Positions 15,675-25,197 of a stretch of DNA of 64,000 nt are shown one piece after another. Position numbers and translations under genes: made by a program. Source of the stretch: Polaromonas sp. (lineage in GTDB: Bacteria; Pseudomonadota; Gammaproteobacteria; Burkholderiales; Burkholderiaceae_C); assembly GCF_030689685.1 (NCBI RefSeq), contig NZ_JAUYEY010000010.1:33120-97119 (forward strand), in the 5' to 3' direction. Positions within the stretch are counted from its first letter, which is position 1, and each line of letters opens with the position of its first letter. Below the pieces are notes generated by a model. The model was not told the origin of the DNA and ran no database searches. It worked only from the letters and a program-made list of their open reading frames with translations.

Positions 15675-16778
15675 ATGACCAACTTCATTAATCGCCGCGA
15701 TTCGATCAAAACCCTGGCCGCGCTAGGCGCCGCAGCCGCCAGCCCGTTTGCCTTTGCGCAAAAGCCCCTGACCGTGGGCGTGATCTACGTTGGCCCGCGC
15801 GACGACTACGGCTACAACCAGGCGCAGGCGCAGGCTGCAGCCGAACTCAAGAAGATGCCCGGCGTCAAAGTGGTCGAGGAGGAAAACGTGCCCGAGACCG
15901 CCGCCGTGCAGAAGAGCATGACCGGCATGATTGCGCAGGACGGCGCGTCGCTGGTGTTCCCGACCTCCTTCGGCTACTTCGATCCGCATGTGCTGGCGGT
16001 GGCGCCCAAATTTCCCAATGTGCGTTTTGCCCACTGCGGCGGGCTCTGGACCGAAGGCAAACACCCGAAAAATGCCGCCAGCTTTTTCGGCTACATCGAG
16101 GAGTGCCAGTACCTCAACGGCGTGATCGCCGGCCACATGACCAAGAGTAACAAGATCGGTTTCATCGCCGCCAAGCCGATCCCGCAGGTGCTGCGCAACA
16201 TCAACGCCTTCACCCTGGGTGCCCGTTCGGTCAAGCCCGGCATCACCACCAGCGTGATCTTCACCGGAGACTGGTCCATGCCAGTCAAGGAAGCCGAAGC
16301 CACCAACAGTCTGGCCGACCAGGGCGTGGACGTTTTCACCATGCACGTGGACGGCCCGAAAGTCATCGTCGAGACGGCGGCCAAACGCGGCAAGATGGTC
16401 TGCGGTTACCACGCCAGCCAGGCCAAGCTCGCGCCCCAGGCCTACCTGACCGGCGCCGAGTGGAACTGGCTCACGGCTTACACCACCTTCGTGGAAGCCG
16501 CGCGCAGCGGCAAGCCGCATCCCAACTTCATCCGCGGCGGCCTGAAGGACGGCTACGTGAAGATGTCGGCCTACGGCCCGACCGTGACCGATGCGGCGAA
16601 AAAGCAGGCCGACAGCGTCAAGGCGCAGATGGTAGCGGGCAGCTTCGACATCTTCAAGGGCCCGCTCAAGGACAACAAGGGCGGCACCATCGTCCCGGCC
16701 GGCAAGGTCTTCAAGCAGACCGACCTCGAGCTGGAGAAGATGAATTACCTGGTCGAAGGGGTGATCGGCTCGGTCTGA
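15675..16778 (+). CDS. BMP-family ABC transporter substrate-binding protein
   Basis: 367 residues. N-terminal RRDSIKTLAALGAAAASPFAFAQ is a Tat-like signal; the mature protein starts KPLTVGVIYVGPRDDYGYNQAQ, the basic membrane protein (BMP/Med) pattern of purine-nucleoside-type importers, with MIAQDGASLVFPTSFGYFDP and IEECQYLNGVIAGHMTKSNKIGFI. It is followed by two permeases and, five genes on, a double ATPase, forming a complete CUT2-like importer. In this island the cargo is more likely a urea- or amide-like nitrogen compound than a nucleoside; that is inference from neighbours. Confidence 0.9.
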   Translation: MTNFINRRDSIKTLAALGAAAASPFAFAQKPLTVGVIYVGPRDDYGYNQAQAQAAAELKKMPGVKVVEEENVPETAAVQKSMTGMIAQDGASLVFPTSFGYFDPHVLAVAPKFPNVRFAHCGGLWTEGKHPKNAASFFGYIEECQYLNGVIAGHMTKSNKIGFIAAKPIPQVLRNINAFTLGARSVKPGITTSVIFTGDWSMPVKEAEATNSLADQGVDVFTMHVDGPKVIVETAAKRGKMVCGYHASQAKLAPQAYLTGAEWNWLTAYTTFVEAARSGKPHPNFIRGGLKDGYVKMSAYGPTVTDAAKKQADSVKAQMVAGSFDIFKGPLKDNKGGTIVPAGKVFKQTDLELEKMNYLVEGVIGSV

Positions 16779-16782
16779 AGTT

Positions 16783-16840
16783 CCGTTTGCCCTGAGCCTG
16801 TCGAAGGGTCCTTGGCTTCGACAGGCTCAGCCCGAAACGG
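16783..16840. repeat. Inverted pair of the TTCGACAGGCTCAG repeat
   Basis: Two copies of CTGAGCCTGTCGAAG in opposite orientation, with near-complementary flanks (CCGTTT... and ...GAAACGG), separated by about ten bases. It fills the gap between the binding-protein and permease genes and would form a strong hairpin that may lower expression of the downstream genes relative to the binding protein. A single copy lies at 22283-22306. Confidence 0.8.
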
Positions 16841-16852
16841 GAGAAAACCCCC

Positions 16853-17944
16853 ATGCGCAACTCCCTCGCCAACGTCCTGTTGCCGGTAGGCGCCATCATC
16901 GCGGCGCTGGCGTTGTTCGGCGTCTTCGTCTGGTTCGCCGGCGTGAGCCCGCTGGAGGTCTGGCTGCTGTTGTTCAAGGGCGCCTTCGGTGACTGGTACT
17001 CGTGGCAGAACACCTTGCAGCGCGCCGCGCCGCTGATGCTGACCGCCCTGTGTGTGGCCATCCCGGCGCGCGCCGGCCTGACGGTGATCGGCGGCGAGGG
17101 CGCGGTGGTGCTGGGCGGGCTGGCCTGCGCCGGGCTGGCGCAGGGCCTGCCGCTGCCCGCCAATGTGGCCGGCACGGTGATGGTCTGCCTGGCCGCCGCA
17201 GTGGCCGGCGCGCTATGGATAACGCTGGCGGGCTGGCTGCGCCAATACCGCGGTATCAATGAAACGATCAGCAGCCTGCTGCTGGCTTATGTGGCCATCG
17301 GCTTGTTCAAGCACCTGGTCGAGGGGCCGCTGCGCGATCCGTCCAGCCTGAACAAACCCTCGACCTTTTCGCTGGACGAAGGTTTGCGCATCGGCGGCAT
17401 CGCCGGCTCGGACGTGCACTGGGGGCTGGTGATCGGTGTGCTGGCCTGCCTGGCGGCGGGCCTGTGGATGCGTATCACGCCTTCGGGTTTTGCTGTGCGT
17501 GTGGTCGGCGGCAATCCGCGCGCGGCGCATCTGGTCGGCCTGCCGGCCTCCAAACTGATTCTGCTGGCCTGCGCGCTCGGCGGCGCCAGCGCCGGATTGG
17601 CAGGTGCCATCGAGGTGGCGGCGGTGCACACCAACGCCAACGCATCGCTGATCGCTGGTTACGGCTACGCTGGCATCCTGGTGGCTTTTATTGCGCGCCA
17701 GCATCCGGTGGCCATCATCCCGGTGGCGATTTTGTTCGGTGGCTTCGGCGCGGCCGGCAGCCTGCTGCAACGCCGCCTGGGTTTGCCCGACGCCTCGGTG
17801 CTGGTGCTGCAGGGCATTGCCTTTGTGCTGATCCTGGCCAGCGAAGCGCTGCGCGATGTGGACTGGCGAGCCTTCTTCGCACGCATCAACCGCTTTGGCC
17901 CATCCGAACCCAGTCCGATTCCCCTGCCGCAGGGCAAGCCATGA
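16853..17944 (+). CDS. ABC transporter permease, BMP/nucleoside-type importer (first)
   Basis: 363 residues with about ten membrane helices; segments ALCVAIPARAGLTVIGGEGAVVLGG and RQYRGINETISSLLLAYVAIGLFKHLVEGPLRDP are typical of the BPD_transp_2 permeases that pair with BMP proteins. The last residues, PSEPSPIPLPQGKP, look like an eroded copy of repeat family B. The stop overlaps the next permease start by 4 bp (17941-17944). Confidence 0.88.
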   Translation: MRNSLANVLLPVGAIIAALALFGVFVWFAGVSPLEVWLLLFKGAFGDWYSWQNTLQRAAPLMLTALCVAIPARAGLTVIGGEGAVVLGGLACAGLAQGLPLPANVAGTVMVCLAAAVAGALWITLAGWLRQYRGINETISSLLLAYVAIGLFKHLVEGPLRDPSSLNKPSTFSLDEGLRIGGIAGSDVHWGLVIGVLACLAAGLWMRITPSGFAVRVVGGNPRAAHLVGLPASKLILLACALGGASAGLAGAIEVAAVHTNANASLIAGYGYAGILVAFIARQHPVAIIPVAILFGGFGAAGSLLQRRLGLPDASVLVLQGIAFVLILASEALRDVDWRAFFARINRFGPSEPSPIPLPQGKP

Positions 17945-18864
17945 GCGCCGACCAGCTCCTGATTTTTTTTGCCGGCATCGTGGGCGGTGCCTTGCGCGTC
18001 GGTGCGCCTTTCCTGTTTGTCAGTCTCGGCGAATGCATCACCGAAAAATCGGGACGCATCAACCTGGGTCTTGAAGGCGTGCTGGTGCTGTCGGCCATGT
18101 CGGCCTTTGGCGCGTCGTACCTCTCCGGCTCGGCCTGGATCGGCGTGCTGGCCGCCGCCACCACCGGCGCATTGCTGGCCACCTTGCACGGTGTGCTGTG
18201 TTCGCTGCCGCGCGTCAACGACATCGCCACCGGCATTGCGCTGATGCTGCTGGGCATGGGCCTGGCGTTTTACCTGGGCAAGCCGCTGATCCAGCCGCAG
18301 GCGCCGCAGTTGCCGGCGATTGCGCTGGGCAACTGGAGCGACTCGGCTGCGGTGCGCTCGGCCCTGCAAATCAACGCGCTGGTGCCCATAGGCATCGCGC
18401 TGGCGGTGGCGTTGTGGTGGGCCTTTGCCAACACCCGCGCTGGCCTGCTGGTGCGCATGGCCGGCGACTCGGCCAACGCCACGCGCGCTCTCGGCTATTC
18501 GGTGTCCGCGATCCGGATTGCTGCCACCGCCGCCGGCGGCATGGTGGCCGGCCTGGGGGGCGCCTGCCTCACGCTGTTTTATCCGGGCAGCTGGAACGAA
18601 GGTATCTCCAGCGGTCAGGGCTTGATCGCGGTGGCGCTGGTGATCTTCGCGCGCTGGAGCCCGATCCGCTGCGTTTACGCCTCGCTGCTGTTCGGCGGCG
18701 CCGGCGCTATCGGCCCGGCGCTTCAGTCCATCGGCATCAGCTGGGGCTACCACCTGTTCAACATCGTGCCTTATGTGCTGACGCTGCTGATCCTGGTCAT
18801 CACCTGCCGGCCAGGCACCACGGTGAGCGGTAGCCCGGGCGAACTTTCCTCCTCTACACAATGA
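17941..18864 (+). CDS. ABC transporter permease, BMP/nucleoside-type importer (second)
   Basis: 307 residues from MSADQLLIFF. It has about eight to nine helices and the conserved GECITEKSGRINLGLEGVLVLSA near the N-terminus, which defines the second permease of nucleoside-type BPD_transp_2 pairs. Coupled to the first permease by an ATGA overlap. Together they form the channel energised by the ATPase at 20579. The open frame to 17464 is only an upstream extension inside the first permease. Confidence 0.9.
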   Translation: MSADQLLIFFAGIVGGALRVGAPFLFVSLGECITEKSGRINLGLEGVLVLSAMSAFGASYLSGSAWIGVLAAATTGALLATLHGVLCSLPRVNDIATGIALMLLGMGLAFYLGKPLIQPQAPQLPAIALGNWSDSAAVRSALQINALVPIGIALAVALWWAFANTRAGLLVRMAGDSANATRALGYSVSAIRIAATAAGGMVAGLGGACLTLFYPGSWNEGISSGQGLIAVALVIFARWSPIRCVYASLLFGGAGAIGPALQSIGISWGYHLFNIVPYVLTLLILVITCRPGTTVSGSPGELSSSTQ

Positions 18865-18883
18865 AACCAACCAAGGAAGCAGC

Positions 18884-19870
18884 ATGACAGGACTGGGTGG
18901 ACTCAACAAATCGAAACATGGCGTGTGCATGGGCCTGGTGCAACTGCAATTGCCTGTGGTCGATACCGCCGCGCAACTCGCCGCGCAGACGCAGCGCATC
19001 TGCGACATGGTGGCCAAGGCGCGGCGCAACCAGGGCAATATGGACTTGGTGGTATTTCCCGAATACGCTCTGCACGGGCTGTCGATGTCGATCTCGCCTG
19101 AACTGATGGTGTCGCTCGACGGCCCCGAGGTCGCAGCCTTCAAGCGCGCCTGCGTGGACAATCACATCTGGGGCTGTTTTTCCATCATGGAGGCCAACCC
19201 CGGCGGCAACCCCTACAACAGCGGCCTGATCATCGACGACACCGGCGCTGTCAAGCTCTACTACCGCAAGCTGCATCCCTGGGTGCCGGTCGAACCCTGG
19301 GAGCCAGGCAACCTCGGCGTGCCGGTCTGCGACGGCCCGAACGGCAGCAAGCTCGCGCTGATCATCTGCCACGACGGCATGTTCCCCGAGATGGCGCGTG
19401 AGGCCGCCTACAAGGGCGCAGAAATCATCATCCGCACTGCAGGCTACACCGCACCCATCCGCCATAGCTGGAAAATCAGCAACCAGGCCAACGCCTTCAG
19501 CAACCTCGCCATCACGGCCAACGTCTGCCTGTGCGGCAGCGACGGCAGCTTCGACTCCATGGGCGAGGGCATGTTCTGCAACTTCGATGGCACCGTGCTG
19601 GTTGAAGGCGGCGGGCGTCCCGACGAAATCATCACGGCCGAAGTACGGCCCGACCTGGTGCGTGAAGCCCGTACCGGCTGGGGCGTGGAAAACAACATCT
19701 ACCAGCTTTACCACCGCGGCTACGTGGCGGTGAAAGGCGGCGCCCAGGACTGCCCCTACACCTATATGCGCGACATGATGGACGGCACGTACAGGCTGCC
19801 CTGGCCGGTGGACGTCACCGACGGGACCTCCTGCGGCTTCGACGCGCCGACCCGCAGCTACAAGGCCTGA
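18884..19870 (+). CDS. Formamidase/aliphatic amidase-like nitrilase-superfamily enzyme
   Basis: 328 residues with the nitrilase triad: E60 ([10 protein letters not shown]), K129 (YYRKLHPW) and C162 ([10 protein letters not shown]). Spacing, length and the motif [34 protein letters not shown] match the AmiE/AmiF branch, which releases ammonia from formamide or short amides. It lies between the importer permeases and the BiuH-like gene, so it probably adds a further amide nitrogen source or processes a pathway product. AmiF versus AmiE substrate choice cannot be decided by eye. Confidence 0.85.
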   Translation: MTGLGGLNKSKHGVCMGLVQLQLPVVDTAAQLAAQTQRICDMVAKARRNQGNMDLVVFPEYALHGLSMSISPELMVSLDGPEVAAFKRACVDNHIWGCFSIMEANPGGNPYNSGLIIDDTGAVKLYYRKLHPWVPVEPWEPGNLGVPVCDGPNGSKLALIICHDGMFPEMAREAAYKGAEIIIRTAGYTAPIRHSWKISNQANAFSNLAITANVCLCGSDGSFDSMGEGMFCNFDGTVLVEGGGRPDEIITAEVRPDLVREARTGWGVENNIYQLYHRGYVAVKGGAQDCPYTYMRDMMDGTYRLPWPVDVTDGTSCGFDAPTRSYKA

Positions 19871-19886
19871 GAAGGAAAACAACCCG

Positions 19887-20582
19887 ATGCAACGCTTGGT
19901 CAACGCCAATCCCTACGCCTGGCCCTGGAACGGTGACCTGCAGCCGGGCAACACCGCGCTTGTCGTCATCGACATGCAGGTCGATTTCTGCGGCGAAGGC
20001 GGCTACGTGGACAAGATGGGTTATGACATCTCACTGACACGCGCGCCGATTGAGCCGCTCAAGACCCTGATGGCCAGTATGCGCGATAGGGGTTACCACA
20101 TCATCCACACGCGCGAGGGCCACCGGCCCGACCTGTCGGATCTGCCGGCCAACAAGCGCTGGCGCTCGCGCCAGATCGGCACCAACGGCGTGGGCATCGG
20201 CGACGACGGGCCTTGCGGCCGCATCCTGGTGCGCGGCGAGCCGGGCTGGGACATCATTTCTGAACTGACGCCCTTGCCGGACGAGGTGGTGATCGACAAA
20301 CCCGGCAAGGGCTCGTTCTACGCCACTGACCTGGAGATGGTGCTGCACACGCGCGGCATCCGCAACCTGATCCTGACCGGCATCACCACCGATGTGTGTG
20401 TGCACACGACGATGCGTGACGCCAACGACCGCGGCTTCGAATGCCTGCTGCTGTCGGACTGCACCGCCGCCACCGACGCCGGCAACCACGCGGCGGCGCT
20501 CAAGATGATCACCATGCAGGGCGGCGTGTTCGGCGCCCATGCGACATCTGCGGCAGTGCTGGACGCACTGGCGCAGCCATGA
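19887..20582 (+). CDS. biuH: Biuret amidohydrolase-like cysteine hydrolase
   Basis: 231 residues of the isochorismatase-like fold. Candidate catalytic triad D33 (VIDMQVDF), K138 ([10 protein letters not shown]) and C171 ([12 protein letters not shown]). The first segment [20 protein letters not shown] and [43 protein letters not shown] and [17 protein letters not shown] closely follow my recollection of Rhizobium leguminosarum BiuH, which cleaves biuret to allophanate and ammonia. With AtzF in the same island this gives a full biuret route. It overlaps the ATPase gene by 4 bp. Assignment by memory of the family, not by alignment. Confidence 0.85.
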   Translation: MQRLVNANPYAWPWNGDLQPGNTALVVIDMQVDFCGEGGYVDKMGYDISLTRAPIEPLKTLMASMRDRGYHIIHTREGHRPDLSDLPANKRWRSRQIGTNGVGIGDDGPCGRILVRGEPGWDIISELTPLPDEVVIDKPGKGSFYATDLEMVLHTRGIRNLILTGITTDVCVHTTMRDANDRGFECLLLSDCTAATDAGNHAAALKMITMQGGVFGAHATSAAVLDALAQP

Positions 20583-22207
20583 GCACAGCCGCAGCCATCG
20601 GCAGCCTGCCGCCGGCCACCGGCGCGCTGGCGCTGGACACCTACCAGATGAGCATGCACTTCGGCAGCTTCACCGCGCTCGACAGTGTCAGCATGAAGGT
20701 GGCGCCGGGCACGGTGCATGCGCTGCTGGGCGAAAACGGCGCTGGCAAAAGCACGCTGGTCAAATGTGTGGCGGGGTACCAAAGGCCCTCGGCAGGCAGC
20801 ATCCTGATTGACGGCCGCGAGCAGGCGATTGACAACCCGGTGGTGGCGCGCACGCTGGGCATCGGCATGGTCTACCAGCATTTCACGCTGGCGCCCGGCA
20901 TGACAGTGGCCGAAAATCTGCTGCTGGCCAGCGGCCGGGCACCAGCGGTGATCAACTGGAAGAAAAAACGCGCCGAACTCCAAGCCTTTCTGCAGACCAC
21001 GCCGTTCCGATTGGACCTGGACGCGCGGCCGATCGACATGGCGGCGGGCGAAAAGCAGAAGCTGGAACTGCTCAAGCAGCTCTACCTGAAGCCGCGCCTG
21101 TTGATCCTGGACGAACCGACCTCGGTCTTGAGCCCCCAGGAGGCCGACGAAGTGTTGGGCCACGTGCGCGACTTTGCGCGCGCCGGCCACTGCACGGTGC
21201 TGATCATCACCCACAAGTTCCGCGAAGTGATGGCCTATGCCGACGACGTGACGGTGTTGCGCCGTGGCAAGGCGGTGCACACCACGTCGGTGGCAGGCAC
21301 CGACCCGGCGCGGCTGGCGCAGGCCATGGTGGGCGATGCGACTGCCGCCCGTCCCGAAAGCCTGGATGAGAAGAAAAATATGCCTCCAGCCCATAGCGAA
21401 CATGAGCCATCAGCTATAAAAATAATAGCAACTACGGTCCTCCCCTTGGTCATAAAAAACCTCTCTGTGATGGGGGATCGCGGCACACTTGCGGTGCGTG
21501 ACCTGAGCCTGTCGGTAGCGGCCGGTGAGATCCTCGGCATCGCCGGCGTCTCTGGCAACGGCCAGCGCGAACTTGTCGAGGCCCTGGTCGGCCAGCGCGC
21601 GCGCGCCGCCGGCAGCGTGCAGGTCAAGGGCCAGTCCTATGCCGCCACGCGCGAAGAAAACCATCGGCTGAAGGTGCGCAGCCTGCCCGAGGAGCCGCTG
21701 CGCAATGCCTGCGTCGGCGAGCTCTCGGTGGCCGAGAACATGGCGCTGCGCGACTTCGACCGGCCGCCGTTGTGCGCCGGCGGACGCTTGCGTTTCGGGC
21801 ACTGGCGCAGCCGCGCGCGCGAATGGATCACTGGCTACGGCATCAAGACCCAAGGCGAAAATGCGCCGATCCGCAGCCTGTCGGGCGGCAACGTGCAGCG
21901 CGCCGTGCTGGCGCGTGAACTGCATGGCGAGATCAATGTGCTGATCGCCGCCAACCCGGTGTTCGGCCTCGACTTTGCCGCTGTCAAGGAAATCCACACC
22001 CGCCTGCGCGGCGTGGCGCAGCAGGGCGGCGCGGTGCTGCTGATCAGCGAGGACCTGGACGAGCTGCTCGAACTGGCCGACCGCATCGTGGTGATGAGTG
22101 AAGGGCGCATCGTCTTCGAGACCGCTGCTGCGGGGGCGGAGCGGCAGGTGTTGGGGGCGCATATGGGTGGGGGGCATCACGCTCCTGTGCCAGAGAGCGT
22201 GGCGTGA
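20579..22207 (+). CDS. ABC importer double ATP-binding protein (BMP/nucleoside type)
   Basis: 542 residues from [10 protein letters not shown], with an ATGA overlap with biuH. Two ABC domains: the first has Walker [12 protein letters not shown] (about residue 56) and Walker [14 protein letters not shown]; the second has the relaxed [11 protein letters not shown]alker A at about 322, signature [17 protein letters not shown] and [14 protein letters not shown] in place of the usual Walker B, as in RbsA/YufO-type proteins. The linker (about residues 268-286, [20 protein letters not shown]) is encoded by a family A dispersed repeat. It energises the BMP importer encoded at 15675-18864, although split from it by two enzyme genes. 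Confidence 0.9.
   Translation: MSTAAAIGSLPPATGALALDTYQMSMHFGSFTALDSVSMKVAPGTVHALLGENGAGKSTLVKCVAGYQRPSAGSILIDGREQAIDNPVVARTLGIGMVYQHFTLAPGMTVAENLLLASGRAPAVINWKKKRAELQAFLQTTPFRLDLDARPIDMAAGEKQKLELLKQLYLKPRLLILDEPTSVLSPQEADEVLGHVRDFARAGHCTVLIITHKFREVMAYADDVTVLRRGKAVHTTSVAGTDPARLAQAMVGDATAARPESLDEKKNMPPAHSEHEPSAIKIIATTVLPLVIKNLSVMGDRGTLAVRDLSLSVAAGEILGIAGVSGNGQRELVEALVGQRARAAGSVQVKGQSYAATREENHRLKVRSLPEEPLRNACVGELSVAENMALRDFDRPPLCAGGRLRFGHWRSRAREWITGYGIKTQGENAPIRSLSGGNVQRAVLARELHGEINVLIAANPVFGLDFAAVKEIHTRLRGVAQQGGAVLLISEDLDELLELADRIVVMSEGRIVFETAAAGAERQVLGAHMGGGHHAPVPESVA
21382..21434 (+). repeat. Dispersed repeat family A inside the ATPase gene
   Basis: Contains CTCCAGCCCATAGCGAACATG followed by CAGCTATAAAAATAATAGCA, the same two blocks seen in intergenic copies, here in frame with no stop. 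It encodes the linker between the two ATPase domains. Confidence 0.75.
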
Positions 22208-22282
22208 ATTGCTTTGTGGCTTCTTGCTGGAAGCCGGGTTTCGCCCCGGCGGGCGAGGGGGTCTCATCCATGAAGTTGAACA

Positions 22283-22306
22283 CCGTTCGGGCTGAGCCTG
22301 TCGAAG
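22283..22306 (+). repeat. Single copy of the TTCGACAGGCTCAG repeat
   Basis: CCGTTCGGGCTGAGCCTGTCGAAG in the 213-bp gap between the ATPase and the second cysteine hydrolase. Same unit as the inverted pair at 16783-16840. The rest of this gap shows no gene. Confidence 0.7.
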
Positions 22307-22420
22307 CTGTCTTTCCCTCCAGCGTTGGAGGTGTGCCTGCAAGCCGGGGCTTGCCCGAAGTTCTGGCTACGCTGGCACTGGCACATACGCCAGCGGCAGC
22401 ATGACGCCCAAAGAGCCCAT

Positions 22421-23110
22421 ATGCAACTAGCCGAAGCCCAACCCTTCCCCTTCAGCTTCGGGCTGAAGTCCACCGCCCTCGTCATCATCGACATGCAGCG
22501 CGACTTCATTGAGCCGGGCGGCTTTGGCGAAACGCTGGGCAACGATGTCTCGTTGCTGCAGGCCATCGTGCCGGCCTGCCAGGCCGTGCTGGAGGCCTGG
22601 CGCCGCGCCGGCGGCCTGGTGGTGCACACGCGCGAGGCGCACAAGGCCGACCTGTCGGATTGCCCGCCCGCCAAGCGCAACCGCGGCAACCCGGCACTGC
22701 GCATCGGCGACAGGGGCGCGATGGGCCGCATCCTGGTCGCTGGCGAGCCGGGCAACCAGATCATCCCCGGACTTGCGCCGCAGCGCGGCGAGATCGCCAT
22801 CGACAAGCCTGGCAAAGGCGCCTTCTACGCCACCGGCCTGCACGAGCAGCTGCAGCACGTCGGCATCACGCACCTGCTGTTCATGGGCGTGACCACCGAG
22901 GTCTGCGTGCAAACCTCAATGCGTGAAGCCAACGACCGGGGTTATGACTGCCTGCTACTGGAAGACTGCACTGAAAGTTATTTCCCCGCCTTCAAAACGG
23001 CGGCTGTGGCGATGATGTGCGCCCAGGGCGCCATCGTCGGCTGGACCGCGACCAGCGCCCAGTTGCTGCCGGCGCTGGCGGCCCTGCCGGCACAGCCCCA
23101 ACACTGCTAG
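22421..23110 (+). CDS. Second isochorismatase-like cysteine hydrolase, substrate unknown
   Basis: 229 residues from [11 protein letters not shown]; the frame to 22325 lies in repeat-bearing sequence. Triad D28 (VIIDMQRDF), K129 ([10 protein letters not shown]) and C162 ([12 protein letters not shown]) is intact with the same K-to-C spacing of 33 as in the BiuH-like protein, and the substrate-side motif [19 protein letters not shown] differs from BiuH. Paralogues of this type include RutB-like ureidoacrylate hydrolase, N-carbamoylsarcosine amidase and guanylurea hydrolase. Being in the nitrogen island, it probably acts on a urea- or guanidine-type compound. Confidence 0.82.
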   Translation: MQLAEAQPFPFSFGLKSTALVIIDMQRDFIEPGGFGETLGNDVSLLQAIVPACQAVLEAWRRAGGLVVHTREAHKADLSDCPPAKRNRGNPALRIGDRGAMGRILVAGEPGNQIIPGLAPQRGEIAIDKPGKGAFYATGLHEQLQHVGITHLLFMGVTTEVCVQTSMREANDRGYDCLLLEDCTESYFPAFKTAAVAMMCAQGAIVGWTATSAQLLPALAALPAQPQHC

Positions 23111-23119
23111 AGTTTCGCC

Positions 23120-23848
23120 ATGCCCACCGCCGCCAGCCATCTAGCCGCCCTCGGGGCTGCGCCCGTTCACCGCTCGCGTGCCGACGAGGTGTATGAGCAG
23201 CTCAAGCGCGATGTGTCCGAGTTCAAGCTCGTTCCGGGCGACCGTTTCACCGAAACCGAAATCAGCGAGCGGCTGGGCGTGTCACGCACGCCGGTGCGGC
23301 AGGCGCTGTTCCGCATGCAGCATGAAGGTTTTGTCGAGGTGCTGTTTCGCAGCGGCTGGCGCGTGCTGCCGTTTGACTTCAACCAGTTTGAGGAGCTGTA
23401 CGACCTGCGCATGGTGCTGGAGACCACGGCGGCGCACCGGCTTTGCGAAGACGCCTTGAAAGTCAATCCGGCAGTGCTGGATGAACTGGCTGCCATCTGG
23501 CTGGTCAGCCCGGAGCAACGCAGCAGCGACACCGTGCAGGTGGCGCAGTGGGACGAGGCTTTTCACTGCGCGCTGGTGGTGGCGGCCGGCAATGCCGAGA
23601 TGGCGCGCGTACACCGCGACGTGACCGAACGCATACGCGTGATCCGTCGGCTTGACTTCACCAAGCAGCCGCGCATCGACGCCACCTTCGAGGAGCACGC
23701 CAAGATCCTCAAGGCGATCCAGCGCAAGCGCGGCGACCAGGCCGCCCTGCTGCTGCGCTCACACATTCAGACCAGCCAGGCCGAGGTGCGCAAGATCACG
23801 CTGCATCAAGTGCATCTGGCGCGGCAAATGGGGGCCGGGACTGGCTGA
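23120..23848 (+). CDS. GntR-family transcription regulator (FCD subfamily)
   Basis: 242 residues. N-terminal winged helix-turn-helix: YEQLKRDVSEFKLVPGDRFTETEISERLGVSRTPVRQALFRMQHEGFVEV, then an all-helical FCD ligand domain with the metal-binding pattern (DLRMVLETTAAHRLCED, WDEAFHCALVVAAGN, FEEHAKILKAIQRKRGDQAALLLRSHI). It ends the co-directional nitrogen island, 9 bp after the second hydrolase, so is probably its local regulator, sensing a pathway intermediate. The candidate operator at 9076 fits the half-sites of this class. Confidence 0.9.
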   Translation: MPTAASHLAALGAAPVHRSRADEVYEQLKRDVSEFKLVPGDRFTETEISERLGVSRTPVRQALFRMQHEGFVEVLFRSGWRVLPFDFNQFEELYDLRMVLETTAAHRLCEDALKVNPAVLDELAAIWLVSPEQRSSDTVQVAQWDEAFHCALVVAAGNAEMARVHRDVTERIRVIRRLDFTKQPRIDATFEEHAKILKAIQRKRGDQAALLLRSHIQTSQAEVRKITLHQVHLARQMGAGTG

Positions 23849-23924
23849 CGTGTCCCGCAGCGGGTGGCCCTGAAACGCAGTGCGACGCCGAAAAACCCCC
23901 GACTCCTAGAAGCCTGGGCACCGG

Positions 23925-24675
23925 CCCCGGCAGCGCTGGCGCCCATGATGGCCATCTGGAAGATCGACATGCCGCGCGCCTGCACCCAGTCGGGCAGCGC
24001 CACCTGGGCCGACACACTCAGGGTGTTGGCGGTGGTCAGCCAGGCCGCGCTGGCCAGCGCCATCGCAGGCGCCGCGATATAGATGCTGGACGACAGGGCC
24101 ACCAGCGCGGTGGCGCCTGACTGCAGCAGCACACCGCCCAGCACCAGCGCATCGCGCGACAGCCGCTGGCGCAGCTACGGCAGCACACAAACCAGCGCAA
24201 TCGCACCCACACCCATGGACGCCAGCAGCAAGGTGAAGCCGCCGGCGCCGCCCCCCAGGCCACGCACCACCAGCGGCAGCAGGCACCGGCCAACGCATCG
24301 CCAGTCCCACGCCGTTGGCAAAAGTCAGCGCCAGCAGCAGCGGCGCGGTCATGCCGCCCATCACGATGGTGAGGCACAGAATCACGGCGACGGCCGCCGC
24401 CCAGAACTGCGTGATGATGAAATAACGCCGCCGGTCCAGGATGTCGGCCAACGCGCCGCTGGGCAGGCCCAGCAAAAACACCGGCAGGGTTGAGGCCGAC
24501 TGGACCAGCGCCACCCAGATTGGCGAGGTGGTCAGCGAGGTCATCAGCCAGGCCGCCGCCACGTCGTTCATCTACATGCAGATATTGGCCGCCAGCCAGG
24601 TGAACCACAACATCCGGAACACCGGAGAACTCAGCGGCGCCCAGGCCGACAAGGGAGCGTGTTGCCGCCGGGGCT
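23925..24675 (-). pseudogene. Decayed MFS transporter gene (EntS/DUF894-like)
   Basis: Read on the minus strand, transporter fragments appear in several frames. First comes [21 protein letters not shown], a TAG where the family has Trp, then [26 protein letters not shown] to GVGLAMRWPV. The frame then shifts and more than a hundred residues are missing before VVRGLGGGAGGFTLLLASMGVGAI; another TAG precedes LRQRLSRDALVLGGVLLQSG, and the last part MSIFQMAIMGASAAGAG stops short of the final helices. At least two nonsense changes, a frameshift, an internal deletion and a 3' truncation mean it cannot make a full transporter. Confidence 0.82.
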
Positions 24676-24735
24676 GGGTTCTGGCACGCGGCTATTGTCC
24701 CCAAACTTTCATGCGCCGTCCCCGGCGGCAGTTCC

Positions 24736-25125
24736 TCACCCGCCTTTGAGTTCCCAGATGCGGCTGATCTGGGCCGACAGCTCCATCGGGTCAAACGGTT
24801 TGTGGATCACGTCGATGGCGCCAAGCGCCATGTACTGGGCCACCTCGGCGGCCTGCACCTTGGCGGTCATGAAAATCACCGGCGTCTGCGCCGTGGCCGG
24901 CAAGTCCCGCAAGGCCTTCAGCGTGCTGGGCCCGTCCATGCCGGGCATCATCACGTCGAGCAACAGCAGATCAGCGGAGGCGGCGGGCGCGGCGGCCAGC
25001 GCCTCGCTGCCAGAGGCGCAGGCGATCACGGCAAAACCACCAACGGCTTCCAGCGCCATCTGGGCAACCATGCGGATATCGGGTTCGTCTTCCACATACA
25101 GGATGCGGGCAAGAGGTTGGGGCAT
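24736..25125 (-). CDS. Single-domain response regulator (CheY-like)
   Basis: 129 residues, receiver domain only: acidic patch E12/D13 (YVEDEPD), phospho-acceptor D57 ([13 protein letters not shown]), switch T in IFMTAKV and K in IHKPFDP. With no output domain it must act through protein contact. The HPt gene at 25198 lies 72 bp upstream on the same strand, so both may be pieces of a phosphorelay. No kinase is adjacent. Confidence 0.88.
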   Translation of the reverse strand: MPQPLARILYVEDEPDIRMVAQMALEAVGGFAVIACASGSEALAAAPAASADLLLLDVMMPGMDGPSTLKALRDLPATAQTPVIFMTAKVQAAEVAQYMALGAIDVIHKPFDPMELSAQISRIWELKGG

Positions 25126-25197
25126 GCGTGAGTCCTTGTCAGTATCTGCGGGCCAGTAGGCGGTCGAAAGTACGCACCGGCAAGCCAGTCTACCCGC

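Noticed and set aside
24036..24794. 252-codon open frame over the decayed MFS gene
   Set aside because: It is an out-of-frame reading; transporter residues appear only by switching frames.
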